Shown in pieces: positions 16,296 to 25,231 of a stretch of DNA of 64,000 nt (position 1 is the stretch's first letter; each line of letters opens with the position of its first letter). The DNA lies in contig NZ_LZRD01000006.1 in NCBI RefSeq assembly GCF_001687325.1, positions 248,001-312,000 of the forward strand, given 5' to 3'. The notes below the pieces were generated by a model that was not told the origin of the DNA, did no database searches, and was given only the letters and a program-made list of their open reading frames with translations. The DNA is from Streptomyces sp. PTY087I2. GTDB taxonomy: Bacteria; Actinomycetota; Actinomycetes; Streptomycetales; Streptomycetaceae. The position numbers and the translations under genes were made by a program.

Positions 16296-17183
16296 TCAGG
16301 CCGTGGTGCTGAGGATGACCGAGCGGGTGAGGTGGCGCGGCCGGTCCGGGTCGAGGCCGCGCGCGTTCGCGATGGCCAGCGCCAGACGCTGCACCCGGAC
16401 CAGCTCCGCCAGCGGGTCGAGGCCACCCGCCACCCAACGGGCGCCGGTCGCGTGCACCTCGTCCATCAGCCCGGACGGGGCCTCGCCGAGCATCCAGGTC
16501 GCGGTGGAGCGGGTGGAGATGCTGATCGGGCCGTGCCGGTACTCCATCGCCGGGTACGCCTCGGTCCAGGCGAGCGCGGCCTCGCGCATCTTCAGCGCCG
16601 CCTCGTTGGCGAGCCCCACGCTCCACCCCTGCCCGAGGAAGGTGAACTGGCTGCACTCCACAAGCCCTGCGGGCAGCGGCTCGGCCAGCGCGACCTGGGC
16701 GTCCTCGACGACCGCGTCGCTGTGCAGACCCAGATGGGCGCGGAGCAGGGTCAGCGCCGACGTCGCGAAGCGGGTCTGCACGACGGACTTCTCGTCGGCG
16801 AACTCGAGCACGATCGTGTCGTCGGCCATGGCGGCCATCGGGGTGTCGGAGTCGCCGATGACGACCGTGCGGCGGGTCGTGTCACCGATCCGGCCCAGAA
16901 GCCCGAGCACTTCCGTCGTGGTGCCGGAGCGGCTCAGGGCCACGACCCGGTCGTAGGGGCGCCCGGCCGGGAACTCGGATGCGGCGAAGGCGTCGGTCTC
17001 GCCCTGGCCGCTGCCCTCCCGGAGGGCCGCGTAGGCCTGGGCCATGAAGTACGAGGTTCCGCAGCCGACTACGGCGATGCGCTCGCCCGCCGCCGGGAGC
17101 CGGTGGGCCAGCCCGTCCGCCATGCCTGCGGCCACCTGCCAGCAGTCGGGCTGGCTGGCCAGCTCCTGAGCCACGTGCGTCAT
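16296..17183 (-). CDS. SIS-domain sugar-phosphate isomerase/deaminase
   Basis: This 295-aa protein has two SIS halves. The first contains RIAVVGCGTSYFMAQAYAAL, RVVALSRSGTTTEVLGLLGR and TVVIGDSDTPMAAMADD. The second contains FTFLGQGWSVGLANEAALKM and EAYPAMEYRHGPISISTRST. These match the isomerase half of GlmS and AgaS-type amino-sugar-6-phosphate deaminases; no glutaminase domain is present. With the aldolase downstream it could process galactosamine- or glucosamine-6-phosphate. GGGAG sits 7 nt before the ATG. Confidence 0.8.
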   Translation of the reverse strand: MTHVAQELASQPDCWQVAAGMADGLAHRLPAAGERIAVVGCGTSYFMAQAYAALREGSGQGETDAFAASEFPAGRPYDRVVALSRSGTTTEVLGLLGRIGDTTRRTVVIGDSDTPMAAMADDTIVLEFADEKSVVQTRFATSALTLLRAHLGLHSDAVVEDAQVALAEPLPAGLVECSQFTFLGQGWSVGLANEAALKMREAALAWTEAYPAMEYRHGPISISTRSTATWMLGEAPSGLMDEVHATGARWVAGGLDPLAELVRVQRLALAIANARGLDPDRPRHLTRSVILSTTA

Positions 17184-17222
17184 CTGTGCTCCCTGTTCGC
17201 GGCAAACGATGCTCGAAGCTGC

Positions 17223-17249
17223 ATATTAGGCAAGCGTTTCACGCAATAT
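17223..17249. promoter_or_regulatory. Possible operator of the isomerase/aldolase operon
   Basis: An AT-rich island in otherwise very GC-rich DNA has ATATT (17223-17227) and AATAT (17245-17249) arms around GCAAGCGTTTCACGC. The core resembles LacI/GntR-type operator halves. It lies ~40 bp upstream of the isomerase start. The island's GATCG-type motif is absent, so control may differ. Confidence 0.35.
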
Positions 17250-17432
17250 CAAGCAGGCGGGCGGTGCGTTCGTGCGCCTGGCGGGGTCCGGCTCGGCCTC
17301 CGTCGGCGGGGGTTCGGCGGGTCGATGGTGGGGTGTGCGCTGCTTCGCGGTCGCGCATTTCGTCCCGCCTGATGGGTAGGGTGATGGCGTTTCGCGTTTT
17401 CTGGGGAAGGGCCGAGCTAGGGGGAACGATTC

Positions 17433-18197
17433 ATGGGTTCGCTGACGGGAAAGGTCGCGTTGGTCACGGGTGCCAGCCGTGGGATCGGCCGGGCGATTGC
17501 CCGGCGCCTTGCGCGTGACGGGGCCCTGGTCGCAGTGCATTACGGTGTGCGGGGAGATGTGGCGCAGGAAGTGGTCGAGGAGATCACGAATGCGGGCGGG
17601 CAGGCATTCGCGGTGGGTTCCCTGCTGGGGGTGCCGGGAGACGTCGAAGCCCTGTACGAGGCGTTCGGCGCGGGAATGGCGGACCGGGGAGAAGACCTGG
17701 TGCTCGACATTCTGGTCAACAATGCGGGTGTGAGCGGATCGGGGCGCATAAGCGACGCCTCACCGGAGGTATTCGACCGCCTGTTCGCGGTGAACGTGAA
17801 AGCGCCGCTCTTCCTCATCCAATGGGGTTTGACCCTGATGCGGGACCGGGGCCGGATCATCAACATTTCGTCGGCCGCCGCCCACCGGTCTTTTCCGGAG
17901 TCCGTGACCTACGCCATGACCAAGGGGGCGCTGGAGACACTGACGCTTGCGGTGGCAAAGGAAGTGGCGGAGCGCGACATCACGGCGAACACCGTGGTGC
18001 CCGGTTTCGTGGAGACCGACATGAACGCCCGGCGACGCGAGACGCCCGAGGCCGCGGCGGTCCTGGCCGCGCACTCCGTGTTCGGCCGCATGGGCCAGCC
18101 CGCCGACATCGCCGACGTCGTGGCCTTCCTCGCCTCGGAGGATTCCCGCTGGGTCACCGGCCAGAGCATCGATGCCACGGGCGGCATCGGGCTCTGA
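17433..18197 (+). CDS. Short-chain dehydrogenase/reductase (SDR)
   Basis: The 254-aa classical SDR has the cofactor motif VALVTGASRGIGRAIARRLA, the NNAG motif (LVNNAGVSG), catalytic Ser (IINISSAAA), Tyr-x3-Lys (VTYAMTKGALE) and the typical C-terminus GRMGQPADIADVVAFLASED, VTGQSIDATGGIGL. It is a FabG-like oxidoreductase of unknown substrate. Its third codon positions are less GC-saturated than those of its neighbours (e.g. att, aat, gga, ata, tca, gta), a mild sign of different origin. It stands alone, divergent from the isomerase gene. Confidence 0.85.
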   Translation: MGSLTGKVALVTGASRGIGRAIARRLARDGALVAVHYGVRGDVAQEVVEEITNAGGQAFAVGSLLGVPGDVEALYEAFGAGMADRGEDLVLDILVNNAGVSGSGRISDASPEVFDRLFAVNVKAPLFLIQWGLTLMRDRGRIINISSAAAHRSFPESVTYAMTKGALETLTLAVAKEVAERDITANTVVPGFVETDMNARRRETPEAAAVLAAHSVFGRMGQPADIADVVAFLASEDSRWVTGQSIDATGGIGL

Positions 18198-18210
18198 GGC
18201 GCGGACGGGC

Positions 18211-18244
18211 CGGTGCCGGGGCGGTCCGAACCGCCCCGGCACCG
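18211..18244. terminator. Bidirectional terminator
   Basis: A 15-bp perfect stem (18211-18225 with 18230-18244) with a 4-nt loop separates the convergent SDR and DUF5682-like genes. Confidence 0.75.
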
Positions 18245-18264
18245 CGCACCACCACGCATCACCC

Positions 18265-21165
18265 TCACGCGCCCGTGAGCAGCGACTCCCACGCGATCGC
18301 CGTATCCGGGTGACGGGCCGTCAACGCAACGCCGACCGGGCCCGCCGAGTCCGCCGGGCCCTCGTCGGGATCGGTCCACGTGCCGTCGCAGCCCAGCAGC
18401 TCCGCGACCGCGTCGAGCGTCCCCGGGTGGGTGAACAGCAGCGCGGCACCACGGCTCGCGCCGCCGGCCGCCCGCACCCGGCCGCCGTCCGGCGCACCGG
18501 CCTCCGGTATCTCCCGCCACGGCGGCACCCACGCGTCCAGCGCCGGGAGCCGGGCCGGGAAGATCCGCCCCGCCTCCCGGATCAACACCGGGGCCAGGTC
18601 CGCGGCTCCGGCTCGCAGGGTCGTGATCAGGCTCGGCAGCCACGGCAGCAGCACCGGGTCCGGCAGCCGCCCGAACGCGTTGGACACGGCCTCCACCACC
18701 ACGTCCGCCAGCCCCGGCACCGGCACCAACGCGTGCACGAAGCCGCTCAGATAGCGCGGATAGGCGGGCACCACCATCGGGTTGGCCAGCAACTCACCGC
18801 AGCGCTCCCGCAGCTCGGCCCGGGAGAGGGCGCCGAGCTGCACCTGCGCCGCCCACAGAAGCGCCGTCCGCTCCGGGTCCGTGGGGCGGGACTGGGCGAC
18901 GGCCAGCTCCAGCTGGGCCCGGTCGCAGCCCAGGGACAGCGCGAGGCTCTCCATGCTGAACAGGAACCCCAGCATCGCCGCCACCTGCCCCACGGTCGCG
19001 TCCTCGTCCGTGAACGCCGTCGGCAGCAGGGTGCAGTAGTGCGCGTAACCGGCCTTGACGAACGACTCCACCCACGGCGGCAGCACCGGCTCGGCGGTCC
19101 GGTAGTACGCCAGCAGCCCCCGCACCCGGCGCAGCACCTCCGGGGCCCCGTCCACCGTGCGCTCGGCGGCGAGGACCTCCAGGGCGCGGACGCCCAGCTC
19201 ATCGGCGAGGCGACGGCTGCCGAGATACAGCGTGGCGTCCTCGACGGCGGCGAGCACGCCCGCCGTCGTCGCCCGCGGCCCGTACGCGTCGCGGCGCAGC
19301 CGCTGTTCGAGGACCTGCTCGATGCTCACGCCCTCGTACCCCAGCTCGATGAGCGCCCGCTGATGGGTGCCCAGCGCCAGGTCCCACGACTCCTGGATCG
19401 ACCGCTCGCCGAGCTTCCGCTCACCCATGATCGGCCGGGCCGCGCCGTGCGGCATCAGCCGGCGCAGCATCCACAGCACGTCCGAGCACGCCCCCAGCTC
19501 CGGGCGGGAGTTCATGTCCAGCAGGGCACGCTGCACACCCCGCTGCTGGAGCTTCAACTCCAGCGGGGCGAGCCGGTCGTGCACATCGCGGGCCAGCGGC
19601 GGCAGCGCGTCGTAACCGACCCGGCCGATCCGGTCGCCGCCCATCATGATCTCGACGAGACGCCGCACATCGCGCCGGCCGGGCACCGCGTCCTTCTCGA
19701 TGCACGTGATCGCCGCGTCCTGGAAGTCGTAAGGGGTGGGCTTGGCCCGGTCCCGCACCCCGGCGAGCAGGATCGACGTCTCGAACACCGCGATGGCGTC
19801 GGCGGTCGACGCCAGATAGCCGCTGCGCCGTGCGGCGCGCACGATGTCCACCGACCAGCCCAGCAGCTCGGCCTCGTCCAGCGTGTCGAGGACGGGCGGC
19901 CGCCGCAGGAACCCGGAGAGCTGGTCCTCGGCCGCCTCCCGCGGGGCAGCGGCGCCGGCCGGGGCGGCCTTCTTCGTCGTGCGCGGCTTCTTCGCGCCGT
20001 CCTGCCCGGCCAGCCGGTAGGGCTGCACCCGGGTGCGCTTGAGGTTCTTCGCCCACTGGGTCGCGGCGATCGACACCGACCCGGAAGCCAGCCCGAACTG
20101 CGCCTCGATCGCCGCATGGCTGGACGGGATCAGCCCGTGCTGCCAGGTGGTGGCGGACCGGGGGGAGATGGTGAACGGTCCGCTGCCCGCCACCCCGAAC
20201 TCCTCGACGCGGCTGGCCGCGTGGAAGGCGCCGCACACATACAGGCAGTCCTCCGGGTCCGTCCCGCCGGCCGCCAGATGCTCACGGATCCGGGTCCACA
20301 TGTACCGCTCGCGGTCCTCGTCCACCCGGACCCGGTCCCCGTCGCCGGGAGCGAGCCGCCGGAACAGGCTGCCGACGAGGAACATCACCTGGCGGTAGGC
20401 GTCGTGATCGCTGTCGCCGAGCGGCACCTCGACGTACTGGTGCCACCACTCCGACCAGTGCCGCACCTTGCCGTGGCGCAGCAGATGCTCCTCCAGCTCG
20501 GCGAAGCGGGGCCGCAGGTCGCCGATCTCCACGCCGACCGCCTCACCGTGCAGCGCGGCTTCGGGCTCCGGCACCCCGTCCGCCGGAGCGGACGGCTCTT
20601 CCGGGGTGCGCTCGCCGTGGCGGCTGTCCCACTGGAAGACATGGTCCGAGGACCGGTCGACGAGGACCAGCTCGACGCCCGGGGTGTCCAGCGCGTAAGC
20701 GATGGCCTGGTACTCGGCGGACGCCTCGGTGATCGGGGCGACGACCGACAGCGGCGCCCACTCGGCGGGGAACCCGTCGACGTCGCTGGCGAAGGCCTGG
20801 ACCGCCACCGGCAGGCGGCAGTTGCGCAGCTCGTCCAGGAGCGGCGCCATGTCCTCGCACAGCTCCAGATACACGACCTTGGGCTGCTTCTCGCGCAGCC
20901 GCCGGGCCATGGCGAGGGCGGAGGCGGGCGAGTGGTGGCAGACCGGGAAGATCTCCAGGGGCTCGCGCACCGCCCGGTCGACGTCGTCGACCATGCCGAG
21001 GAGGATGCCCTCCAGAGCGCCGGGCCCGTCAGCGAAGGCGGTCGCGGCCTCGTGCAGCTGCTCGCGCAACGCCGCGAACGACGTCTGCCCGGCGCTGTTT
21101 CCGGGCATCCGGTCGGACCCGTTCGGGGAGGTCCGGCCCGGCCCGTTCGCAGGGGACCCGGTCAT
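18265..21165 (-). CDS. DUF5682-like protein of a MoxR/VWA operon
   Basis: The 966-aa soluble protein is the last gene of the five-gene operon, starting by ATGA overlap in the MoxR gene. Its N-terminal part holds IFPVCHHSPASALAMARRLR and KVVYLELCEDMAPLLDEL, the 'HHSPAS...E' signature I associate with DUF5682 and with TIKI/TraB/EreA-like folds. A CGAFHAASRVEEFG block follows at ~330, then a Lys/Ala-rich linker at ~395-425 and a long helical C-terminal half (~430-966) rich in Leu and Arg. The biochemical activity is unknown. DUF5682 naming is from memory of family neighbourhoods. Confidence 0.7.
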   Translation of the reverse strand: MTGSPANGPGRTSPNGSDRMPGNSAGQTSFAALREQLHEAATAFADGPGALEGILLGMVDDVDRAVREPLEIFPVCHHSPASALAMARRLREKQPKVVYLELCEDMAPLLDELRNCRLPVAVQAFASDVDGFPAEWAPLSVVAPITEASAEYQAIAYALDTPGVELVLVDRSSDHVFQWDSRHGERTPEEPSAPADGVPEPEAALHGEAVGVEIGDLRPRFAELEEHLLRHGKVRHWSEWWHQYVEVPLGDSDHDAYRQVMFLVGSLFRRLAPGDGDRVRVDEDRERYMWTRIREHLAAGGTDPEDCLYVCGAFHAASRVEEFGVAGSGPFTISPRSATTWQHGLIPSSHAAIEAQFGLASGSVSIAATQWAKNLKRTRVQPYRLAGQDGAKKPRTTKKAAPAGAAAPREAAEDQLSGFLRRPPVLDTLDEAELLGWSVDIVRAARRSGYLASTADAIAVFETSILLAGVRDRAKPTPYDFQDAAITCIEKDAVPGRRDVRRLVEIMMGGDRIGRVGYDALPPLARDVHDRLAPLELKLQQRGVQRALLDMNSRPELGACSDVLWMLRRLMPHGAARPIMGERKLGERSIQESWDLALGTHQRALIELGYEGVSIEQVLEQRLRRDAYGPRATTAGVLAAVEDATLYLGSRRLADELGVRALEVLAAERTVDGAPEVLRRVRGLLAYYRTAEPVLPPWVESFVKAGYAHYCTLLPTAFTDEDATVGQVAAMLGFLFSMESLALSLGCDRAQLELAVAQSRPTDPERTALLWAAQVQLGALSRAELRERCGELLANPMVVPAYPRYLSGFVHALVPVPGLADVVVEAVSNAFGRLPDPVLLPWLPSLITTLRAGAADLAPVLIREAGRIFPARLPALDAWVPPWREIPEAGAPDGGRVRAAGGASRGAALLFTHPGTLDAVAELLGCDGTWTDPDEGPADSAGPVGVALTARHPDTAIAWESLLTGA

Positions 21166-22292
21166 GACAGCGTGGCGATCGTGTCGCGGCCGCCGTCCAG
21201 GAACTCCGGCCACGAGCCGCCCTCCTGCTTGCTGCGCGGCTCGACGACGCCGTGCAGATACTTGTTGAAGATGGCCAGGTCCTCGGGGTCGCGGCGGGCG
21301 AGGGAGCCGACGAGCGAGGAGGCGAGGGCCCGGGCGGTCAGCGTGCGCTCGCCGAAGAAGTTGCTGTGCAGGACGGCGTCCTCCAGCACACCGATCTGTT
21401 CCGCCGTCGACAGCGACGACTCCAGCTTCTCGTCGTCGCTGCCCGCCGCCGCTGCCGAGGCCCGCAGATCGGCGAAGCTCTGGAGCAGGACGTCGAGGAG
21501 CGTCGGCGGCACGTCCAGGTCGATCGCGTGACGGCGCAGCAGCTCCTCGGTGCGGAAGCGGACGATCTCCGCCTCGCTCTTCTTGTTCGTCACCACCGGG
21601 ATGCGTACGAAGTTGAAGCGGCGCTTCAGCGCGGACGACAGGTCGTTCACACCCCGGTCGCGGCTGTTGGCGGTCGCGATGATCGAGAAGCCGGGCTTGG
21701 CGAAGACGATGTTGTCGCTCGCCTCCGTCCCGTCGCCCTGCAACTCGGGGACGGAGATGTACTTCTCCGAGAGGATCGAGATCAGTGCGTCCTGGACGTC
21801 GCTGGTGGAACGGGTCAGCTCCTCGAAGCGGCCGATGGCGCCCGTCTCCATCGCGGTCATGATCGGCGACGGGATCATCGACTCACGTGACTGTCCCTTG
21901 GCGATGACCATGGACACGTTCCACGCGTACTTGATGTGGTCCTCGGTCGTGCCGGCCGTACCCTGCACCACCAGCGTGGAGTTGCGGGAGATCGCGGCGG
22001 ACAGCAGCTCGGCCAGCCAGCTCTTTCCGGTGCCGGGGTCCCCTATCAGCAGCAGGCCCCGGTCGGAGGCGAGGGTGACGATCGAGCGCTCGACGAAGCT
22101 CCGGTCGCCGAACCACTTCTGGGAGATCTCCCGGTCCAGGCCGTCGGCGCGCTCGGAGCCCAGGATGAACAGCCGGACCAACTTCGGGGAGAGCCGCCAG
22201 GAGAACGGCTTGGGGCTGTCGTCGATCGACTCCAGCCAGTCGAGCTCCTCGGCGTACTTGGTCTCGGCAGGGGCACGCAACACGTCGGACAT
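21162..22292 (-). CDS. MoxR-type AAA+ ATPase
   Basis: The 376-aa ATPase has Walker A GDPGTGKSW at ~84-92, a Walker B-like region GAIGRFEELTRSTSDVQDAL (FEE where most MoxR proteins have ADE), sensor 1 FSIIATANSRDRG and an arginine-finger region LSSALKRRFNFVRIP. MoxR ATPases typically act as chaperones that load cofactors or remodel partners together with VWA proteins. A VWA gene lies just upstream (105-nt gap) and the DUF5682-like gene overlaps its stop. GAAAGG precedes the ATG. Confidence 0.9.
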   Translation of the reverse strand: MSDVLRAPAETKYAEELDWLESIDDSPKPFSWRLSPKLVRLFILGSERADGLDREISQKWFGDRSFVERSIVTLASDRGLLLIGDPGTGKSWLAELLSAAISRNSTLVVQGTAGTTEDHIKYAWNVSMVIAKGQSRESMIPSPIMTAMETGAIGRFEELTRSTSDVQDALISILSEKYISVPELQGDGTEASDNIVFAKPGFSIIATANSRDRGVNDLSSALKRRFNFVRIPVVTNKKSEAEIVRFRTEELLRRHAIDLDVPPTLLDVLLQSFADLRASAAAAGSDDEKLESSLSTAEQIGVLEDAVLHSNFFGERTLTARALASSLVGSLARRDPEDLAIFNKYLHGVVEPRSKQEGGSWPEFLDGGRDTIATLS

Positions 22293-22397
22293 CGGAAGGC
22301 CTTTCTGACAGGCGGGAAAGTGAAAGAAGAAAGAAGGGGGACACGGCGGGGGGAGCGCACGCGATGACGGGCGGCGGCGGTCACACCCCGCGGGGCC

Positions 22398-23786
22398 TCA
22401 GGTGAGGAACGTCTTGAGTTCGTGCACGAGCTTGTTGATGTGCCCGGAGACCACGGGCGTGCCCAGGGCCTTGAACCGCTCCCGGAACCACGGGTTGACC
22501 TCCTGCCGCCCCGAGCTGGTCACCGAGCCGACGGGGATGAACTTCACCCCGGAGCGGTGAACGGCCTCGATGCCTTCGAACAGCGGCTGGGAGCGGTCGA
22601 ACTCGTAGAAGTCCGAGATCCACACCATGACGGTGTTCTTCGGCTCGGCTATCTTCGGGCGCGCCATCGCCATCGCCACCGGACCGTCGTTGCCCCCGCC
22701 GAGATTCGTGCGCAGCAGCACATCGAACGGGTCGTGCACCCACGGCGTCAGATCGATCGAGCGGGTGTCGTAGGCGATGAGATGGACGTCCACCTTCGGC
22801 AGCCCCGCGAAGATCGAGGCCAGAATCGTGCAGTTCACCATCGAGTCGACCATCGAACCGGACTGGTCCACCACGACGATCAACCGCTGCGGCGTCGTCC
22901 TGCGCACCGTGTGCCGGTAGTAGAGGCGGTCCACATACAGCCGCTCCTCCTCCGGACTCCAGTTGGTGAGGTTCTTCCAGATCGTGCGGTCCAGGTCGAG
23001 ATTGCGGAAGACCCGCTTGGGCGGCACCGAACGGTCCAGCTCGCCGACGGTGGCCTTCTCCACCTGCGTACGCAGCACCTCGGCCACCTCGTCGACGTAA
23101 CGGCGGATGAGGGACTTCGCGTTGGCCAGGGCCACGCCCGACAGGTTGCCCTTGTCCCGCAGCAACTGCTCGATCAGCGACATGCTGGGCGTCAGCCGCG
23201 CGGCCAGCGCCGGATCGGCCAGCACCTCTCGCAACCGCATGCGCCCCACGAGATCCGCCTCGATCGCCGCCAGCTCCGGCCCGAGACCGCCGCCGTCCAG
23301 GCCCGCGCCCGACGCCCGGCCGCCGCGAAGCCCACCCGGCGGACAGCCCAGCGCACGCTCCAGCCACCCGGCGTCGGACTGCCAGCGCGCCAACTGCTCG
23401 GCGGTCACCGCGCTCGAACCGGTCGCGAAGACATTGAGCAGCACCTTCGACACCAGCGCGGCACGCCGCACCTCCGCCGCCCGGTCGCGGGAGCCGTCCG
23501 CATCGTCCTCCGGCGTCATCAGCCCGTCGAACTCGGCGGCCAGTTCCGGATGGCGCTGTACGACCGAGTCGAGCGACGTCCCGGGATCCAGCAGCGCGGA
23601 CGGCAGTCCGATGTCCTCGACCACCCCCAGGCTCGCCGACTCCAGGGCGGGCTGCTCCTCACCGTCGAGGAGACGGGCCAGGAGCCGCCAGTACAGCACC
23701 TGACGGCGGTTCTCGTACGGGTCGGGCCCGGAAAGGGGCGGGCCGGCGACGGGACCGGGCGACTGCCCGGTGAGGTTCTCGGTCAT
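22398..23786 (-). CDS. VWA-domain protein with intact MIDAS
   Basis: The 462-aa protein has a helical N-terminal half (~1-295) and a C-terminal von Willebrand A domain at ~300-450. The metal-ion-dependent adhesion site is complete: DQSGS at 307-311, Thr360 (RTNLGGGND) and Asp392 (WISDFYE). It lacks a signal peptide and should be cytoplasmic, like CoxE/YehP-type partners of MoxR ATPases. It starts by ATGA overlap with the upstream gene. Confidence 0.9.
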   Translation of the reverse strand: MTENLTGQSPGPVAGPPLSGPDPYENRRQVLYWRLLARLLDGEEQPALESASLGVVEDIGLPSALLDPGTSLDSVVQRHPELAAEFDGLMTPEDDADGSRDRAAEVRRAALVSKVLLNVFATGSSAVTAEQLARWQSDAGWLERALGCPPGGLRGGRASGAGLDGGGLGPELAAIEADLVGRMRLREVLADPALAARLTPSMSLIEQLLRDKGNLSGVALANAKSLIRRYVDEVAEVLRTQVEKATVGELDRSVPPKRVFRNLDLDRTIWKNLTNWSPEEERLYVDRLYYRHTVRRTTPQRLIVVVDQSGSMVDSMVNCTILASIFAGLPKVDVHLIAYDTRSIDLTPWVHDPFDVLLRTNLGGGNDGPVAMAMARPKIAEPKNTVMVWISDFYEFDRSQPLFEGIEAVHRSGVKFIPVGSVTSSGRQEVNPWFRERFKALGTPVVSGHINKLVHELKTFLT

Positions 23787-25231
23787 TTCCGCAACAGCCT
23801 TCCGGCGCGCTCGCGCAGCACGGCGACGGCGTCGGTGGCGGCCTTCTCCGCCCGGACACCGGCCTTGTCGGTGGTGCCGCCCGCCCACGCCCCGGCGTGC
23901 ACGGCCACGGTCTTCTTCCGCACGGTCGTCTCGACCGCGAGCGGCTGGAGAACGAACTCCCCGGCATCCCAGCGCAGCAGCCCCACGCAGGCGTGGGAGG
24001 CGGCGACCGCCTCGGGCGTCAGCGGACCGGCGGCGGGCATCCGGTCCGTGTCCACGGCCAGCGGCTGCCCGGCGAGACCGAAACCGAGACGGCCCTCCTC
24101 GCTGTGCGTGGCATACCCCTCCAGCAGCACCGGTACGGCGATCCGCACGGGATGCCGGTCCAGCGGGGCGACATGGGCGGCCGTAGCGGCGGACAGCCTC
24201 ACCCGCGCCGTGGCGAAGGGGTCGGCCGGCTCACCCGCACGGGCCCGCTCGTCGTCCCAGACCAGATCGCCCTCGGCGGTCACCGGCATGGCGTCCAGCT
24301 CCATCGACCGGCCCTCGCTCACGGCACCGAGCAACGACATCCGGGGACGCAGCAACTGCCACAGCCCCGCCCCGACGACCGTGTCGGGCTTCGGCGCCGA
24401 CACCCCGGCACGCACCAGACGGGGCGCGCCCCCGTCGGCGGGCTCGAACACGGCATGGACCTGGGCCTGTACGGCCGTCGCATGCTCCTGCACATCGACC
24501 CCGAGCGGCAGCAGCCGGCCGGTCACCGAGCCGTCGGCCCGCTCCCCGGCGGATCCAGGCACCGTCAACAGCAGGGCGCGCGACCACAGATCGGCCCAGC
24601 GGCGCACCGGCACCCGCTCCAGGGTCGCCCCCGGGCAGGACGCGGCGAGCTCGGCGGCGAACCCGTCGAGCAGCGTCGCCCGGCGGCGCAGCCCCGCATC
24701 GGGCAGCATCGCGGAGACCACCGGGGCGGCCCCGGCGACCAGCTCGTGGTCGATGCCCCGCCAGCCACTGCGCGCGAGGTCGCACAGCCAACTACGGGCT
24801 GCCGCAAGGAGATTCGCCCCGTGCTCCGGCCTGGCGACGGCCGGAGAAGACGTCTCCTCGGCGACGCCCGAAGAGGATTCCCCCTCGGGGGCGGCCGGAG
24901 GTGACTGTTCCTCGGGGGCGGGCCTGCCCACAGCCTCGTCCACGCGCCGCGCCAACGCGTCGTGCACGGAACCGAGCAGCGCGCTGCGGGCGGCGGCGAG
25001 CGCCACGAAGTGGTCCTCCCCGGCGGCCCCGGCCGCCGCCCGCTCGGCCGCCTCCGCGACCCGGGCGGCCAACGGAGTCCCGGCGACGGCCCCGGCGAGC
25101 CCGGCAACCGCGGCCGCCTGGGCGGCCCCCGGCCGCAGCAGACCGGCCACCAGCGCCCCGTCGAACGCGTCCACGGCGGCGAGCGCCTCGTCGAGCCCCT
25201 CGACCGGATCGGCCAGCAGATCGCCACGCAT
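23783..25231 (-). CDS. Conserved protein of the SWIM/MoxR operon (DUF5691-like)
   Basis: This 482-aa protein starts by TGATG overlap with the SWIM gene and ends in ATGA overlap with the VWA gene. It is Ala-rich and helical at the N-terminus (~1-110), has an acidic Pro/Ser linker (EEQSPPAAPEGESSSG), and from ~150 on mixed alpha/beta sequence including PVRIAVPVLLEGYATHSEEG and VGLLRWDAGEFVLQPLAVET. There is no catalytic motif I recognise. Position and length fit the DUF5691 proteins I recall beside SWIM genes in Streptomyces; that name is tentative. Confidence 0.65.
   Translation of the reverse strand: MRGDLLADPVEGLDEALAAVDAFDGALVAGLLRPGAAQAAAVAGLAGAVAGTPLAARVAEAAERAAAGAAGEDHFVALAAARSALLGSVHDALARRVDEAVGRPAPEEQSPPAAPEGESSSGVAEETSSPAVARPEHGANLLAAARSWLCDLARSGWRGIDHELVAGAAPVVSAMLPDAGLRRRATLLDGFAAELAASCPGATLERVPVRRWADLWSRALLLTVPGSAGERADGSVTGRLLPLGVDVQEHATAVQAQVHAVFEPADGGAPRLVRAGVSAPKPDTVVGAGLWQLLRPRMSLLGAVSEGRSMELDAMPVTAEGDLVWDDERARAGEPADPFATARVRLSAATAAHVAPLDRHPVRIAVPVLLEGYATHSEEGRLGFGLAGQPLAVDTDRMPAAGPLTPEAVAASHACVGLLRWDAGEFVLQPLAVETTVRKKTVAVHAGAWAGGTTDKAGVRAEKAATDAVAVLRERAGRLLRK

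Noticed and set aside
18172..21531. Open frame of 1119 codons on the plus strand
   Set aside because: It is antisense to the DUF5682-like gene; its protein is Arg/Gly/Pro-rich low complexity, as expected from the opposite strand of a GC-rich gene.
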